Assembly (NCBI GenBank): GCA_029532415.1
Contig: JAQOTA010000019.1
Location: 420,333 to 484,332 of the forward strand
Source: Marasmius tenuissimus
Lineage: Eukaryota > Basidiomycota > Agaricomycetes > Agaricales > Marasmiaceae
DNA: 64,000 bases
Direction: 5' to 3'
A program made the position numbers and the translations under genes. How positions within the stretch are numbered: position 1 is the first letter of the stretch; every line of letters starts with the position of its first letter. The notes beneath the pieces were generated by a model. That model was not told the origin of the DNA. It did not search any database and saw only the letters and a program-made list of their open reading frames with translations. This document shows, in pieces, positions 21,571 through 32,525 of this stretch.

Positions 21571-24500
21571 ATGGCTCCAAAACAACAAATCTCGTTTGGA
21601 CGTCTGAACATAAGTCCCAAGAAGAAACGTGCAAGGGCCAACCAATCCATTATCACTCTAGACCTCCGTGCAAGGCGCAGAGATGCAATGCGAAGTAAAC
21701 TCGACGCGCTCAAAAAAATTCCTCCTCCTCATGCAACGTCGCCGCTCGACCCCAGCACGTACTTGAGTCCCTCTGGACCTAAAAATGCTCCAGATCGGCC
21801 ATCTACTCCCAATAATAGCAACTCGTCGTTATCCACACCAATTACCCTTGCACTTACTACCCCCAGTGCACCCACGGATTCGGGTCTTCCATTCCCCTAC
21901 TCTCCTTCACAGACCCTGCTTCTTCCAGACTATGATATCGAACCAGCGACACCATCGCCCAATTCAAAGCAAAAGAAACCAGTCAAAGCACACGCGCAGC
22001 GAAAAAGTAAGCCGCGTACAGCGGCAGAGGAAGCGGAGGGAACGGTAAGGCGATGGAAGATGCTTCTTCCTACTCTAGAAGATGTATACCTACGATATAA
22101 GGAGCGTACAACGGGAAAGGTTTCAGGTGGAGAGGATGCACCAGTGCATCAGTGCAGCGGAAGCTGCATCGTCGTTGAGCAGGATGTTCATGTATATTGT
22201 CTCGACTGTGCGTTTTCTTCTCATTCTTCCCACTAGAAAATACTTAATTCCACCCAGACCACTCTATTCAGACGTTCCGGTGCTGCTCATGCCAAACCCT
22301 TGCCCAAAGTCTCGTTCTCGACGGCTTTTTCCCGACGTCTCCTTCGCAGCCTCGAATGGCCGTTGCTATCAACCTTCTCGACCTCTATCAAGCTCTCTGT
22401 CAGCACTCCGCTGATGCTGTTACTTCCCTTGCCGCCGCCCTTGAAACAACATATGCATGCCGTGGCTTTCGGCTCCTCGATGCTCAGGTATGCGTTGTTT
22501 CCCGCAACTCTTCAGTAGACTGATATACTATGCAGGGAAACACTCCAACCGACCCTTTGCGCCGTGCGCTAGGACATTCACTCGAATGGTACGACATGCT
22601 CCAGAACGACATCAACCGATATCTTGAGAATCAACTCGAAAATCTCAAAATGAACCTACCAAGCCTCCCCGACACTATATCCTGTATCTCCAGCCCTCAT
22701 TCGCAATCCAACGCCTTCTTGATGGTTCCCTCCCACACTTCTGATGATTTGACACCGCAACCGGACCCTACGAATAGCTCTGATGAAAGAGCAGAGGATG
22801 AACCGGTGCAAGAGACCCCCCCGACGCCCGGTCAATGCAGTGGGTATCTTCAGAGGCTCTGTCCAGCCTGTTTCGGCGGGGAGAAATTTGGTGAAACATT
22901 TGACAGGTAAGCCTTCGTTGTCTGTGTTGTCAATATCACTGATTCTAATTCGCCGCAGGGGGGGTGACGTTCACGTTGCACTTGATGGCAACTTCCACCA
23001 TCGGCACCTCAAATCGGGGGGTGACGGAGTGGAGTTTTACGAGTCTTATCGATTCCTTTCCAAGGAGTACGTTGACAGTGTCGGGGCACGAATAGAGGAA
23101 GCGCGCAAAAAACCTCCCAAGCCTAGGGTTCCGGTCGTATCAGACGAAGTCATAGATGCAGACAGGGAAGCCTACAAGGCGGCGAAAGGGGATAGCGAAC
23201 AGACCTCGAGCAAGCGGTTCGACGAGAATGGGATGATGGCACTCGTCTGTAGGCACGACATCCCCCTCCTTGCGGCTTCAATCGACACCCCAGGAGAGCA
23301 ACAAAAGTACGCCGTTGCTCTCTTGGAGGACTTCTTCCAGCAGATACCGACTCAAGCCTCTGTTGCTGTCCTGTACGACGTCGGCTGCGTCCTTGATAGG
23401 AGTTTAAACACGGTAAGCCTCATTGTTTGTTTCATCTTTGTTCCTTGTTGGGTTAACGAATTCTACAGTACGACTTTTTGGATGAATCAATCGTGATACG
23501 AATACAGTTTGCCACGGCGGTCTTGCATGCATACGGCCATCAATGGGTCTGTCAACTATATTACAATCCGCGGCTGAAGAAGGGGCTTGGCCTCAGCGAC
23601 GGCGAAGGTAACGAGAGGTTATGGTCGAATCTCCGGAAGCTCATTGGGCTCGAAAGAAGATCGTCGGTGTGTATCATCGTATCATTGATGGGTTCTCCTT
23701 AACATCTGCTAACTGGAACACGCAGAGAGCAAGGCGCATCTGGCTGCTGGATCGTCAGTGTGATGCGATTGCCCAAGACCATCGCCGAGCACTTGGCGCC
23801 ACCATCCAGCGTAAACTCATCAAATATGTGCAGAAGAAGGAGGCGGATGCAGTTCGGCAGTTACGAGGGTTTGGCATACATATGGAGGAATTGCGGTTGC
23901 TCTGGTCTCAACAGTGTGGAGCTCAGTGCTCCCCTCAATCACGTTCGTGCCTTGTTCCTGTTTTTGCGGGGTTTTCACTCACCCCACTCTTCAGATGCGC
24001 CTGCTCGCCTGAAGAAGGAGCTTGAAAAAGTTCTGAAACTCACGGCTGAGATCGAGCTGCTGGAGAAATCAATTGCTGCCATAAGGGCGGCGATCAAGAA
24101 AATGAAGTTCCCGCCAACCGACTCTCTCTTTCTCCTCTCCCAACTCGAACGAACGCACACCACGCTCAAGAAAAAAGCCGAGGAGCTGTATGATTCCCTC
24201 AACATTCCTCAGAACCATCCGACACTCGCAAATGTTCCTCTGGAATATCTTCATACTCTGCTACTGGCTCGCGATACCAAGATTGCTATTCGGGCGAAAG
24301 CGATAGCAAGCTTTCAGGAGTTTGCTCAGATCGACCAGGCCGTTGGTGGTGCCCAAGAAGCTCTCGGTACGTCTTGTTCTTGTACTTTTTAGATCGATAC
24401 TCATCTCACGCTTTGTGTGCAGGCACCAAGGCGCATCAGAAAACACGCCAAGCCATCTCGAAGCGTAGGCCCGCCCTAGACAATCTGATCAGCAAGTTTA

Positions 24501-26193
24501 ATCAATATTGTGCATATCTGGAGACGAGTTACCGCCCGTCATATAACGTCCCTGTTCCAAAACCCCTCCCATCACAACTTGCGACTCTTCGCAATGCGGA
24601 ATTGTCTGATCTCTATGAAGACGTCTGGGTTACGAGCTCATCCGCCCCTCCACGCTGGTTGACTGACAACAACGTCCGCAAGGGTATTCGGGCACTCCTG
24701 ATTCTTGACCGCTGTGCCGAGGAGCGTGTTCGCCTCGATAAGGAGGCAAAGAATATGTGCTTTTGGTTCCGGAGTGAACTTCGCGCATTGATGGCCCTGG
24801 CCAATGACCCATCGTGTAAGTGACAAGTCGACTGATATACTTTGACCCATACTGACTATTTCCTCAGCCACAAAATATGGAGTTCTCCTCAAGCTGCGAA
24901 TTCAAGACCACCTCCTACTGGTAGATCAATGGTCAACGGCCTTCGTCAACAAGGCGGCTTTCGACGAGCAAATAGCACTTGTCAAATCTACCCTACAACA
25001 CCCAGCCCCTCTGCCGGCACTCCCAATACCTCCTCCATTTCAATTCTCGCAATCTACTGATGATCTGCATAAGGAAGAGTATGGAGATAGTGTCATTGAC
25101 AAGACAGAAGACACAGAAGACACAGAAGACACAGAGGAAGACGTCGTCCTCGCAGATGTCAGCCACAATAAATCTGTCAGGGCTGGTGTCGAGTATGAAG
25201 ATGTACCGGAGTCCGAGCTGGAGCCCGAACTGGAGCCCGAAGGTCTGGATATGGAGAACGTCGAGCCGACCGGGGAAGCTCTCGCGTTGGCAGACCTTGA
25301 AGATGTGGAGTCGGATGATGAAGACGGCCTTATCTGGAGATTACCGGTACGTTCTAACCACTATCCCAGTGACTACTATACCTAACATACTCACAGGAGC
25401 CACGGCGCATCGATTCTGTCCTTGTCCGGGGTATCAAGGATTACAAATTCAGCAGGCTCGAAGGTGGCTGGAACGCAAGCCGAAGCTACAAATCGTCCCG
25501 AACCCCCCAACGGCACGGATTCGACGTACGGGAGCTTGATATTCTGGACAGGCCAAGAGCACGGCTCAATGAGGACTGCGTCAATGGGTCAGCTCTCGTA
25601 CTCCAGGAAACATTCGGCAGTGGCGACTGCGCCGTTCTTTCGACGTTCACGATACCGTCAATCCTACGAACGAGCTCATGGACGGACGAGACTTGGCGAA
25701 TAACGCGACATAGTGGGTATTGGACAAAGCAGACCTGGCTTATTCCCATCCATTCGCGGACGATGGAACATTGGGCACTGGCAATCGTGAACGCCGATAC
25801 CCGCCAATTACTCCTTTTTGATAGTTTTGCTTCGCAAGAATTCCTTGTGAACTGGCTACCGGTGAGTGGACGACTGTAATCCTTCTTCCTACCATGACCT
25901 AACTGCGTGCTGGTTCGTAGAAGGTGCAGCTCACTGTCTCTCGACTGACAGACATGGCAAGGGAACATGGGCACCCAGTACATGAATCATTGGATTGTCT
26001 TTCTGAGTGGACAGCAAGGCCACTTCAGCTCTCGGCGGTGCAGAGCAATGGGTATGATTGTGGACTCTGGGTTCTCTGGGTCATGACAGCGGTATTTCGG
26101 GGCTTTGATTATGCGCATCTTGAGGAGGCTGATATGCCGCGTTTCCGTCAGTTTATCGCCCGTTTGATTAGATCATTACCTGTTAAACACTGA
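21571..26193 (+). CDS. KDZ-family transposase fused to Ulp1-like (C48) cysteine protease
   Basis: Eleven exons splice in phase to about 1362 aa: 21571-22207, 22258-22487, 22536-22906, 22959-23412, 23469-23666, 23726-23942, 23995-24366, 24423-24815, 24868-25346, 25397-25861, 25921-26193. A basic, Pro/Ser-rich N-terminus precedes a Cys-rich segment and the block FFPTSPSQPRMAVAINLLDL, diagnostic of Kyakuja-Dileera-Zisupton transposases. Likely DDE residues are D422 (ALDGNF), D553 (LYDVGC) and E610 (DGEGNERLWS). A helical region and an acidic stretch (repeats of Glu-Asp-Thr) lead to a C-terminal SUMO-protease-like domain with H1242, D1259, Q1313 and C1319 (NGYDCG). The domains share one continuous spliced frame, so this is a fusion, not neighbouring genes. 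Probably a transposon protein; activity is unknown. Confidence 0.88.
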
Positions 26194-27017
26194 TACTTCC
26201 GAGTATACACTCATGATAGCCCCTCTATACGCCCATATGTGACCTTATTTGATTGTCTTGGACGCCAGCTGCGTGTTTGTTCTGAGGTTGTTCGGAGCGC
26301 CGGCATGAAAACCTAACCCTAAGGCCTAGATTCTCCATAGGGAGAATGTCAGGCGCCAGCGACTCTAAGGTGTTCGACAACAACCACGACAACGAATCTC
26401 ACTATCAATCCCAAACATGTCTGACTCCCTCAAAAATAATCGCGAGAACAGCGAAACCTATACCAGGATGGAACCTGGTGAGAAATCCGCGTTTGACCCG
26501 CGCGTCGGTGTGTTCTTCATCTCATTTTCTTTTTCATTGTGTATACTCACATAATCTTGGGCTGCATGGATCTTAGTAGCTGAAATCTTGGACAGTATTT
26601 CTCCAACGCCCTTTCAAATCCCCATCAACTATGATATCACTACGCCGCGCATGAACATGATACAACACTCTCATCACATTAGATGTGCTTTGGTCCAGCC
26701 GGGAAAGACGACGAATAGTGATGGAGAAGTCATGGAGCAATTTTGGACGAGGGCTTCGTCGACAATCATGAAGGAAGGCGATGGCAAATAGGGAACACTC
26801 GTAGTTGGGATCAAATTGTATCGTGAGCCAAGTTGTTGAAAGCCGCAATTTCATTTCGAGTCTGAACTACCGATTACATGTGCTGGGACAACATTACGAG
26901 CGAGTACAAAGCGAGGACAAGAGGTACGGAGTAAGAACTGACCGGTAATCTGGTGGTGGATTGATTACCGGAGACATAGTATTGACGATCGCAGATCGAC
27001 GATGCCATGAGTACATA
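26194..27017. other. Intergenic within transposon island
   Basis: No supported gene. A 76-codon frame at 26346-26576 has no recognisable domain. A short hairpin (ATTCTCC/GGGAGAAT) lies at about 26331-26347. Confidence 0.35.
26940..26971. repeat. Paired CCGGTAA/TTACCGG motifs, left of basic-protein gene
   Basis: ACCGGTAATC (26941-26950) and GATTACCGG (26963-26971) form an inverted pair. The same core occurs in a cluster at 28016-28057 on the other side of the 27018-27807 gene. They may be subterminal repeats or protein-binding sites of a DNA transposon, but end points and a target duplication are not established. Confidence 0.35.
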
Positions 27018-27807
27018 TCACATATGCTGAGTATGCCCTAGTTGTTTGAAATAGTATGCCTCCTGCAAGCCCAATATACCACCCTCCAAGAACGCACAAT
27101 AGATGTCGTCAATCCAGCGCACAACGTCGTCGATGTCAGCCCTCAATTCCTCGGATTCCTTCCATTGTGCAGTTACCCCACAGTGGTAATACATACGACG
27201 CTGGACATTCTTGATCTCCCGAGACCAGGCTTTGAATGGGCCATTGGCTTCATCCAAAAATGACGCAGGTAGGTAGCCCTCATAAGGGACCGGAGTGATG
27301 AACTTCCAGTAGATGTCGTCGACAAATAACCCTCGATTCTTCACCAGTGAGACGAACTCCTGATGAACTTGTCGTATGAACGCCATCTCAGCAGCCCAGC
27401 GGGGCTTGTCGTTATTGCTAGAAAGGCGAGTCAATACAGATGTTGTGAAACTAGTGGGGCACACACCTTTGGTCACCGGTATCTGACTTCTCCTTTCCTC
27501 GTACGTTTCCGTTTGCCCGCTTTTGCTTTGCCTTACGAGCCAGAGAGCTTATGAGGAATCGCAGATGAGAAAGGGAAGCAGAACTGAGCTGATGGCGTAG
27601 AATTACCGATTCTCCTCCTCCAAACGAATTTGTGCTTGGCGTCGTTCACGGAGCTCATCTGCATGTCTACATGAGGATAATAAACAATATATCATTGATA
27701 CAGAGGGGTTGAATAACCAGGACTCACCTCTCACGATATCTCTTTGACGCTAGATTGTTGGCGGCACGCTGTTCTTGACGAGTGCGGTACAATCGCTTGC
27801 GAGCCAT
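27018..27807 (-). CDS. Basic N-terminus, transposon-associated uncharacterised protein
   Basis: Four exons (27807-27728, 27666-27607, 27547-27467, 27417-27018) give 206 aa. The N-terminal 45 residues are strongly basic and helix-like (RKRLYRTRQEQRAANNLA ... RYRER), resembling a bZIP-type or nucleic-acid-binding region. I recall similar starts in repeat-associated proteins of mushroom fungi. The rest is acidic-aromatic (FVDDIYWKFITPVPYEGYLP, DDVVRWIDDIYCAF) with no known domain. It is transcribed convergently to the KDZ gene and divergently from the gene starting at 28163, with CCGGTAA clusters on both sides. That suggests cargo of a mobile element, but this is inference. Confidence 0.6.
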
Positions 27808-28015
27808 CGTGGTAGGGTAATAAAGTATAGAGTGAGAGTGAATCTAAGTTTCCCCACTTCATCATTTTTTGGTTGGAGGGATTGGAAGCCACCTCAATAA
27901 AACTGCTTTGACCATTACTTGGAGGACATTGAAGAGATCATGCAGGTAGATTTCTGTGCCGCCCTGTTGAGAACTTGGGTTTATACACCGAAAATATGTT
28001 TTCATTGTGCAATCT

Positions 28016-28057
28016 ACCGGCACCGGTAATCCAACCGGCAACCTCTCCACCGGTAAC
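28016..28057. repeat. CCGG/CCGGTAA motif cluster, right of basic-protein gene
   Basis: Within 42 bases there are five CCGG cores, including ACCGGTAAT (28022-28030) and CCGGTAAC (28050-28057). The cluster mirrors the pair at 26940-26971 and lies in the divergent promoter region between 27807 and 28163. Confidence 0.35.
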
Positions 28058-28237
28058 TGTACAGTTCAAAAATAAGGTTCAAGCCTAAAATCTAGCTTCG
28101 TTTCCACTACAACACTTACCTCTAATCCACAGAAAACCTTTGAAACTTCCAGCTCACTCGGTATGCATTCCTGTGAGTCTTTACGCGTTCACTCACACAG
28201 AAATAGACGTTTGACGGCATCTTGACATATGTGATAT

Positions 28238-28766
28238 TATCACAAATCCACTACTCACCTGTTCAGATGTGGTTTTGATGATAAGGGAATAACTGATGTG
28301 AATGCAGAGAGCAGAGGAGATGTTGTCAAAGGACAGAAGACGTTCTTTAGTCTGAGGTTTATGCCTCAGACGATCTAGCTTATATACATGGATTCTATAG
28401 GACCCCAGACACTATCTAAGACCTATGATACCTAAGCTGACTGATGCACTCGTCAGGATGAGTCTACTATGAGTCGTGATGGTGCAATCAAGGTGTAAGT
28501 ATGAGTCGAGTGAGTCGTAAGAGTCAACTCGAGTGGTTGAGCTGTCCACACAGCACATGACTCGCCGTAGTCATGGTGTGGCAGATCTAGACCTATGCGT
28601 ATCCCCTTTAGTTACAGATCTATCTAGATGAGTCCAGACCGAATCTATAGAACAAGAGATCAGATGTCTACTGATAAGATGTTGGATTTGGATCGAATGA
28701 TATGATAACCACATGGCACAGATAAGATATAGGGAGATTAGATGTAGAGAGAGAAAATCTGTGACA
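28238..28766 (-). repeat. 3' LTR of element 2
   Basis: 529 bp, no difference seen from the copy at 35241-35769. The pol stop codon lies inside this LTR. Confidence 0.96.
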
Positions 28767-31700
28767 TTACCCCCCCTCTTGGTTCGAGCTCCGATGAGAA
28801 CACATGGACTTCATTTTCGAAAAATTCATCCATTTCAATAACCCTTACTGGTCTAAGTCCAAGCTTCTTGTACTCCTTGACTTTCTCTGGAGCGTTTTTC
28901 AAGTTGCTGGCTGGTTCCCAGGAGTCCTCATCTCGGCTTTCACCTTCCCATCTTACTAAGTAATAAGTTGTCTTTCCACGTATACGATGTTGCAGGATTC
29001 TGTCAACCACCCATTCTAGGTGACCCTTCACCACAATTGGTTCAGGTACAGGTGGCTTTTGTCCAACGATAGTGGGTTCGTTATATGTGGCAAGTTTGCT
29101 GGCATGAAAAACAGGATGATATGCTCGGAATTTCGATGGCATCTGAAGTTTAAAGGTAACCGGTGACAACTTTTCAATAATTGTGAAAGGTCCCTCGTAT
29201 CTCGGATTGAGTGCCCGTTCCTTGTCCTGATAATCTTTCAGATTCAGTAGTACTTTATCTCCAACTTTGAAGGGAACATTTTGAACCCCCTGGTCGTAGT
29301 ACCACTTCATCCTTTCAGCTGCGAGCTTCAGGGCTGCTTTCGCTTGCTCCTGAGCATCAAGTCGTTGATGAAAAATGTCGTTAAGGTCGTTGTTCTTTGA
29401 AAGCTCTTTGGCCAACGTTGGTCCAGCTCGTAAGTGTCGACCATACTCCAAGAAGAAAGGACTTAACTTTGTCCCTTCATGTGCTGCGTTGTTGTAAGCG
29501 AATTCTGCCACATTTAGCAGTAGCGACCAATTATCAAGATTGTAGTCAACGTAGCACCGGAGATATTGTTCCAGACTTTGATTCACTCGTTCTGTTTGTC
29601 CATCTGTTTGTGGATGATAAGATGTCGACATCGTTGATTTAATTCCAAGGAGTTTGCACCATTCTTGGAATATTTCAGCAGCGAACTGTGTTCCTCTATC
29701 CGAAATGATCTGATATGGAAGTCCATGCAGAGGGTAGATTCTGTCATACAGTAACCTTGCAAGGTCCTTTGCAGAGAAGTTATTCGTGATAGGGAAGAAG
29801 TGAGCCCGCTTGGTGAGTCGATCAACCACAACACAGATTGCATTGTATTCGAGCGAAGGTGGTAGCTGGGTAATAAGGTCGATGGAGATAATCTCCCAAG
29901 GTCCGTTAGGGACCTCATTTGGCTGTAATGGTCCAAATGGCTGTTCAGGGCGATTCTTGCTACGCTGGCAAGTATCACAACCTGTGACATATTTCTTCAC
30001 AAAGACTGACATGCCAGGCCACCAATAGTTACGAGTTACTAGTTCGTAAGTCTTCCATCTACCAGGGTGTCCGGCAGAGGTGATATCGTGGTGGATTTGA
30101 ACAACTCGTCGTCGTAAGTGGTCGTCTGTGCTTCTGGGAATGTAAACTTTTCCTCGATAGAGTAGAAGTCCATTCTCGAAGTTCCAATCTTCCAGAGATT
30201 TCTTGAATTCTCGTGGTCCTGATTCCAGAAGTGACTTATAGTCCTTCGTAAGTTCATCTGATAGCAATGCTTCTTTGACCTCTCTTAGGATTTGATCGTC
30301 GTCTACAGGCGATTCATGAGTAGCCTCGAGCGCCTGAATGGCAAAAAATTCAGGTTTGAGCAAAATTTGATCGCGATTATCGAGGTTTACCCCCTCCTCA
30401 TGATCTGGCCTCCTGGACAGAGGGTCTTCTGCTTGCATTGTTTTACCAGGTTTATGGTGTAGGGAATAGTTAAAGCGTGTGAGGTACAGAGCCCATCTCG
30501 CTTGCCTCCTTGTTAATTTCTGGGCTGATTTGAAGTATGTCAGATTCTGATGATCCGACCAAATCTCGAATTTTTCCGGATGTCCTTCCAGATAATGTCT
30601 ATATTCTTCCAATGCGCGAATTATTGCAAGTAGTTCTTTGTCATAGATCTCATAATTACGTTCATGTATATCAAGAGATTTTGAATAGAACGCAACTGGA
30701 TGCCAGAGTTGATCTGCTGGGTCCAGTTGAGATAAGACAGCGCCAATGGCGAAGTCGCTAGCATCGGTAGAAAGGCGGAATGGACTTGTGTCATCTGGAA
30801 TTCGAAGTATGGGAGCTGAAGTAAAGGCCTTTTTCAGAGCCTCAAAAGCATTCTTTTGATCTTCGCCCCATGCCCAAGGTTGTTCCTTCTTGGTAAGAGT
30901 GGTGAGTGGTTTCGCAATCTTCGCAAAATCTTTGATGAATCTACGATAGAAGTTTGCGAATCCTAGGAAAGCTTGCACATGCTTTACTTTCGCAGGTATT
31001 GGCCACTCTTGAACTCCTGAAAGCTTCTTTGGATCCATCGCAACGTGTCCCTTCGAGATGATCATACCAAGATAATCAATTTGATCCTTCTCAAAGAAGC
31101 ACTTCTCTGCTTTAGCGTAGAGATCGTTATCTCGAAGCCTTTTCAGAACTTCTTGAACGATTTTGCGATGTTCTTCTAAGTCATTTCCAAAGACAAGAAT
31201 GTCGTCTAAGTACACCATAACTTTGCCATCCCGGATAAGATCTCCCAAGATGTCATTCATCATCGACTGAAATGTCGCTGGTGCATTTGAAAACCCAAAG
31301 TACATAACCGTAGCCTCAAATAATCCTCGTTTTGTTATGAATGCTGTCTTCCACTCATCACCTTCACGAATGCGGACGTTATTATATCCCCATCGTAGAT
31401 CGATCTTGGTGAAAATTGATGCTTGGCTAAGCGAATCAATTAGATCTGAGATCCGTGGAATTGGATAGCGATTCTTCACAGTTACGGAGTTGAGGGTACG
31501 ATAGTCCATTACAGGTCTAAGACTTCCATCATGTTTTTTGACAAAGAAGAAAGGTGCGGCTACAGGACTTTTTGAAGGTCTAATGTAACCCTTTCGGAGT
31601 TCCTCATCAATCCACTCATCCAAAGAGTTTTGTTCTTTTGGAGATAACGGGTATAGTTTGGATGGTTTGGGAAGTGTTGAGTCTTCCACAAACTCAATTG

Positions 31701-32364
31701 GATGGTCGTATGCCTTACGTTCCGGCATCCGCTCTGACTTTCTCTTGGAAAAGACGTCGCCATAGGGATGTAACCATTTTGGCACATGGGACTTCCAATT
31801 TCTGGTGTCCTCATCTGATCCGTCGAGATCCTCGTCCAAGTCATCTTCGAACATGGACGCAATAACTTTTGCTTGTTCACGGTCATCCGGGTCTTCAATA
31901 TCTACCCAGTTGATGTAAGGATTGTCGGAGTCTTCCTCTCCTAAACTGTCCAGTGAGTCATCCCACGGCAATCCTGAATCGAGTTCGAGTTCTTCGGTTC
32001 CAGCCTCGAAATCTGGTGTTTTACGGACTCTAGTGGCGCATGTATCTGGACACCTGGAGAACTTCCATTCACCTTTACGCCAGTCTATTTCTGGGTTGTG
32101 TTTGTAGAGATAAGAGTAGCCAATCATCATTTCCTTGTCCCCAAGCTGGGTGACGAAAAGGTAATGTGTGGTCTTATGGGTCCCAATTTGCACATAGGCG
32201 CGGACATATTCCCTTATTTGTCCTGAAATATTGAAAGTTCCATCCGCATTTTTAACTTCATACGGAGTTGCCAGTTTATTTGTTACCAGGTGATTTCTTT
32301 CAACGAATGATTTATCGATGAAATTCGTTGTGGCACCAGAATCAACTAGAGCCTCGGTCTGCAC
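28738..32364 (-). CDS. pol: Pol polyprotein of element 2 (PR-RT-RH-IN-chromodomain)
   Basis: 1208 codons from the first Met, uninterrupted. The frame is open further upstream, past the gag stop, so the true N-terminus probably comes from a -1 frameshift near 32541-32546. Domains in order: aspartic protease (LVDSGATTNF at the start); reverse transcriptase at about residues 225-420 with YLDD; RNase H (STDASDFAIGAVLSQ) near 540; integrase zinc finger (HHDITSAGHPG ... CDTCQRSK) near 770-820; DDE core with SDRGTQF and TDGQTERVNQ near 850-980; chromodomain (WVVDRILQHR ... WEPASNLKNAP) near 1120-1180. All key motifs are present, so this element may be autonomous. The last codons overlap the purine tract and 29 bases of the LTR. 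Confidence 0.95.
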   Translation of the reverse strand: MQTEALVDSGATTNFIDKSFVERNHLVTNKLATPYEVKNADGTFNISGQIREYVRAYVQIGTHKTTHYLFVTQLGDKEMMIGYSYLYKHNPEIDWRKGEWKFSRCPDTCATRVRKTPDFEAGTEELELDSGLPWDDSLDSLGEEDSDNPYINWVDIEDPDDREQAKVIASMFEDDLDEDLDGSDEDTRNWKSHVPKWLHPYGDVFSKRKSERMPERKAYDHPIEFVEDSTLPKPSKLYPLSPKEQNSLDEWIDEELRKGYIRPSKSPVAAPFFFVKKHDGSLRPVMDYRTLNSVTVKNRYPIPRISDLIDSLSQASIFTKIDLRWGYNNVRIREGDEWKTAFITKRGLFEATVMYFGFSNAPATFQSMMNDILGDLIRDGKVMVYLDDILVFGNDLEEHRKIVQEVLKRLRDNDLYAKAEKCFFEKDQIDYLGMIISKGHVAMDPKKLSGVQEWPIPAKVKHVQAFLGFANFYRRFIKDFAKIAKPLTTLTKKEQPWAWGEDQKNAFEALKKAFTSAPILRIPDDTSPFRLSTDASDFAIGAVLSQLDPADQLWHPVAFYSKSLDIHERNYEIYDKELLAIIRALEEYRHYLEGHPEKFEIWSDHQNLTYFKSAQKLTRRQARWALYLTRFNYSLHHKPGKTMQAEDPLSRRPDHEEGVNLDNRDQILLKPEFFAIQALEATHESPVDDDQILREVKEALLSDELTKDYKSLLESGPREFKKSLEDWNFENGLLLYRGKVYIPRSTDDHLRRRVVQIHHDITSAGHPGRWKTYELVTRNYWWPGMSVFVKKYVTGCDTCQRSKNRPEQPFGPLQPNEVPNGPWEIISIDLITQLPPSLEYNAICVVVDRLTKRAHFFPITNNFSAKDLARLLYDRIYPLHGLPYQIISDRGTQFAAEIFQEWCKLLGIKSTMSTSYHPQTDGQTERVNQSLEQYLRCYVDYNLDNWSLLLNVAEFAYNNAAHEGTKLSPFFLEYGRHLRAGPTLAKELSKNNDLNDIFHQRLDAQEQAKAALKLAAERMKWYYDQGVQNVPFKVGDKVLLNLKDYQDKERALNPRYEGPFTIIEKLSPVTFKLQMPSKFRAYHPVFHASKLATYNEPTIVGQKPPVPEPIVVKGHLEWVVDRILQHRIRGKTTYYLVRWEGESRDEDSWEPASNLKNAPEKVKEYKKLGLRPVRVIEMDEFFENEVHVFSSELEPRGGVMSQIFSLYI

Positions 32365-32525
32365 TTTATATCCGTATACCCAAAGTGTAACTGGAATTCT
32401 AAAAGAAAAAGTCTTGTTGCGAGCAATATTTACTGTACAAGATTCCAGTCCTACTTCTACTGAGTCCTGCTCAGTGCCGAACGAGGGTACACTACTCCCT
32501 GACTGTAGATCACAGACGTTATCCT

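Noticed and set aside
24638..24892. Minus-strand frames within the KDZ gene
   Set aside because: They are antisense shadows of spliced plus-strand exons with conserved transposase sequence.
26312..26322. Telomere-like CCTAACCCTAA
   Set aside because: Less than two units, internal, no array.
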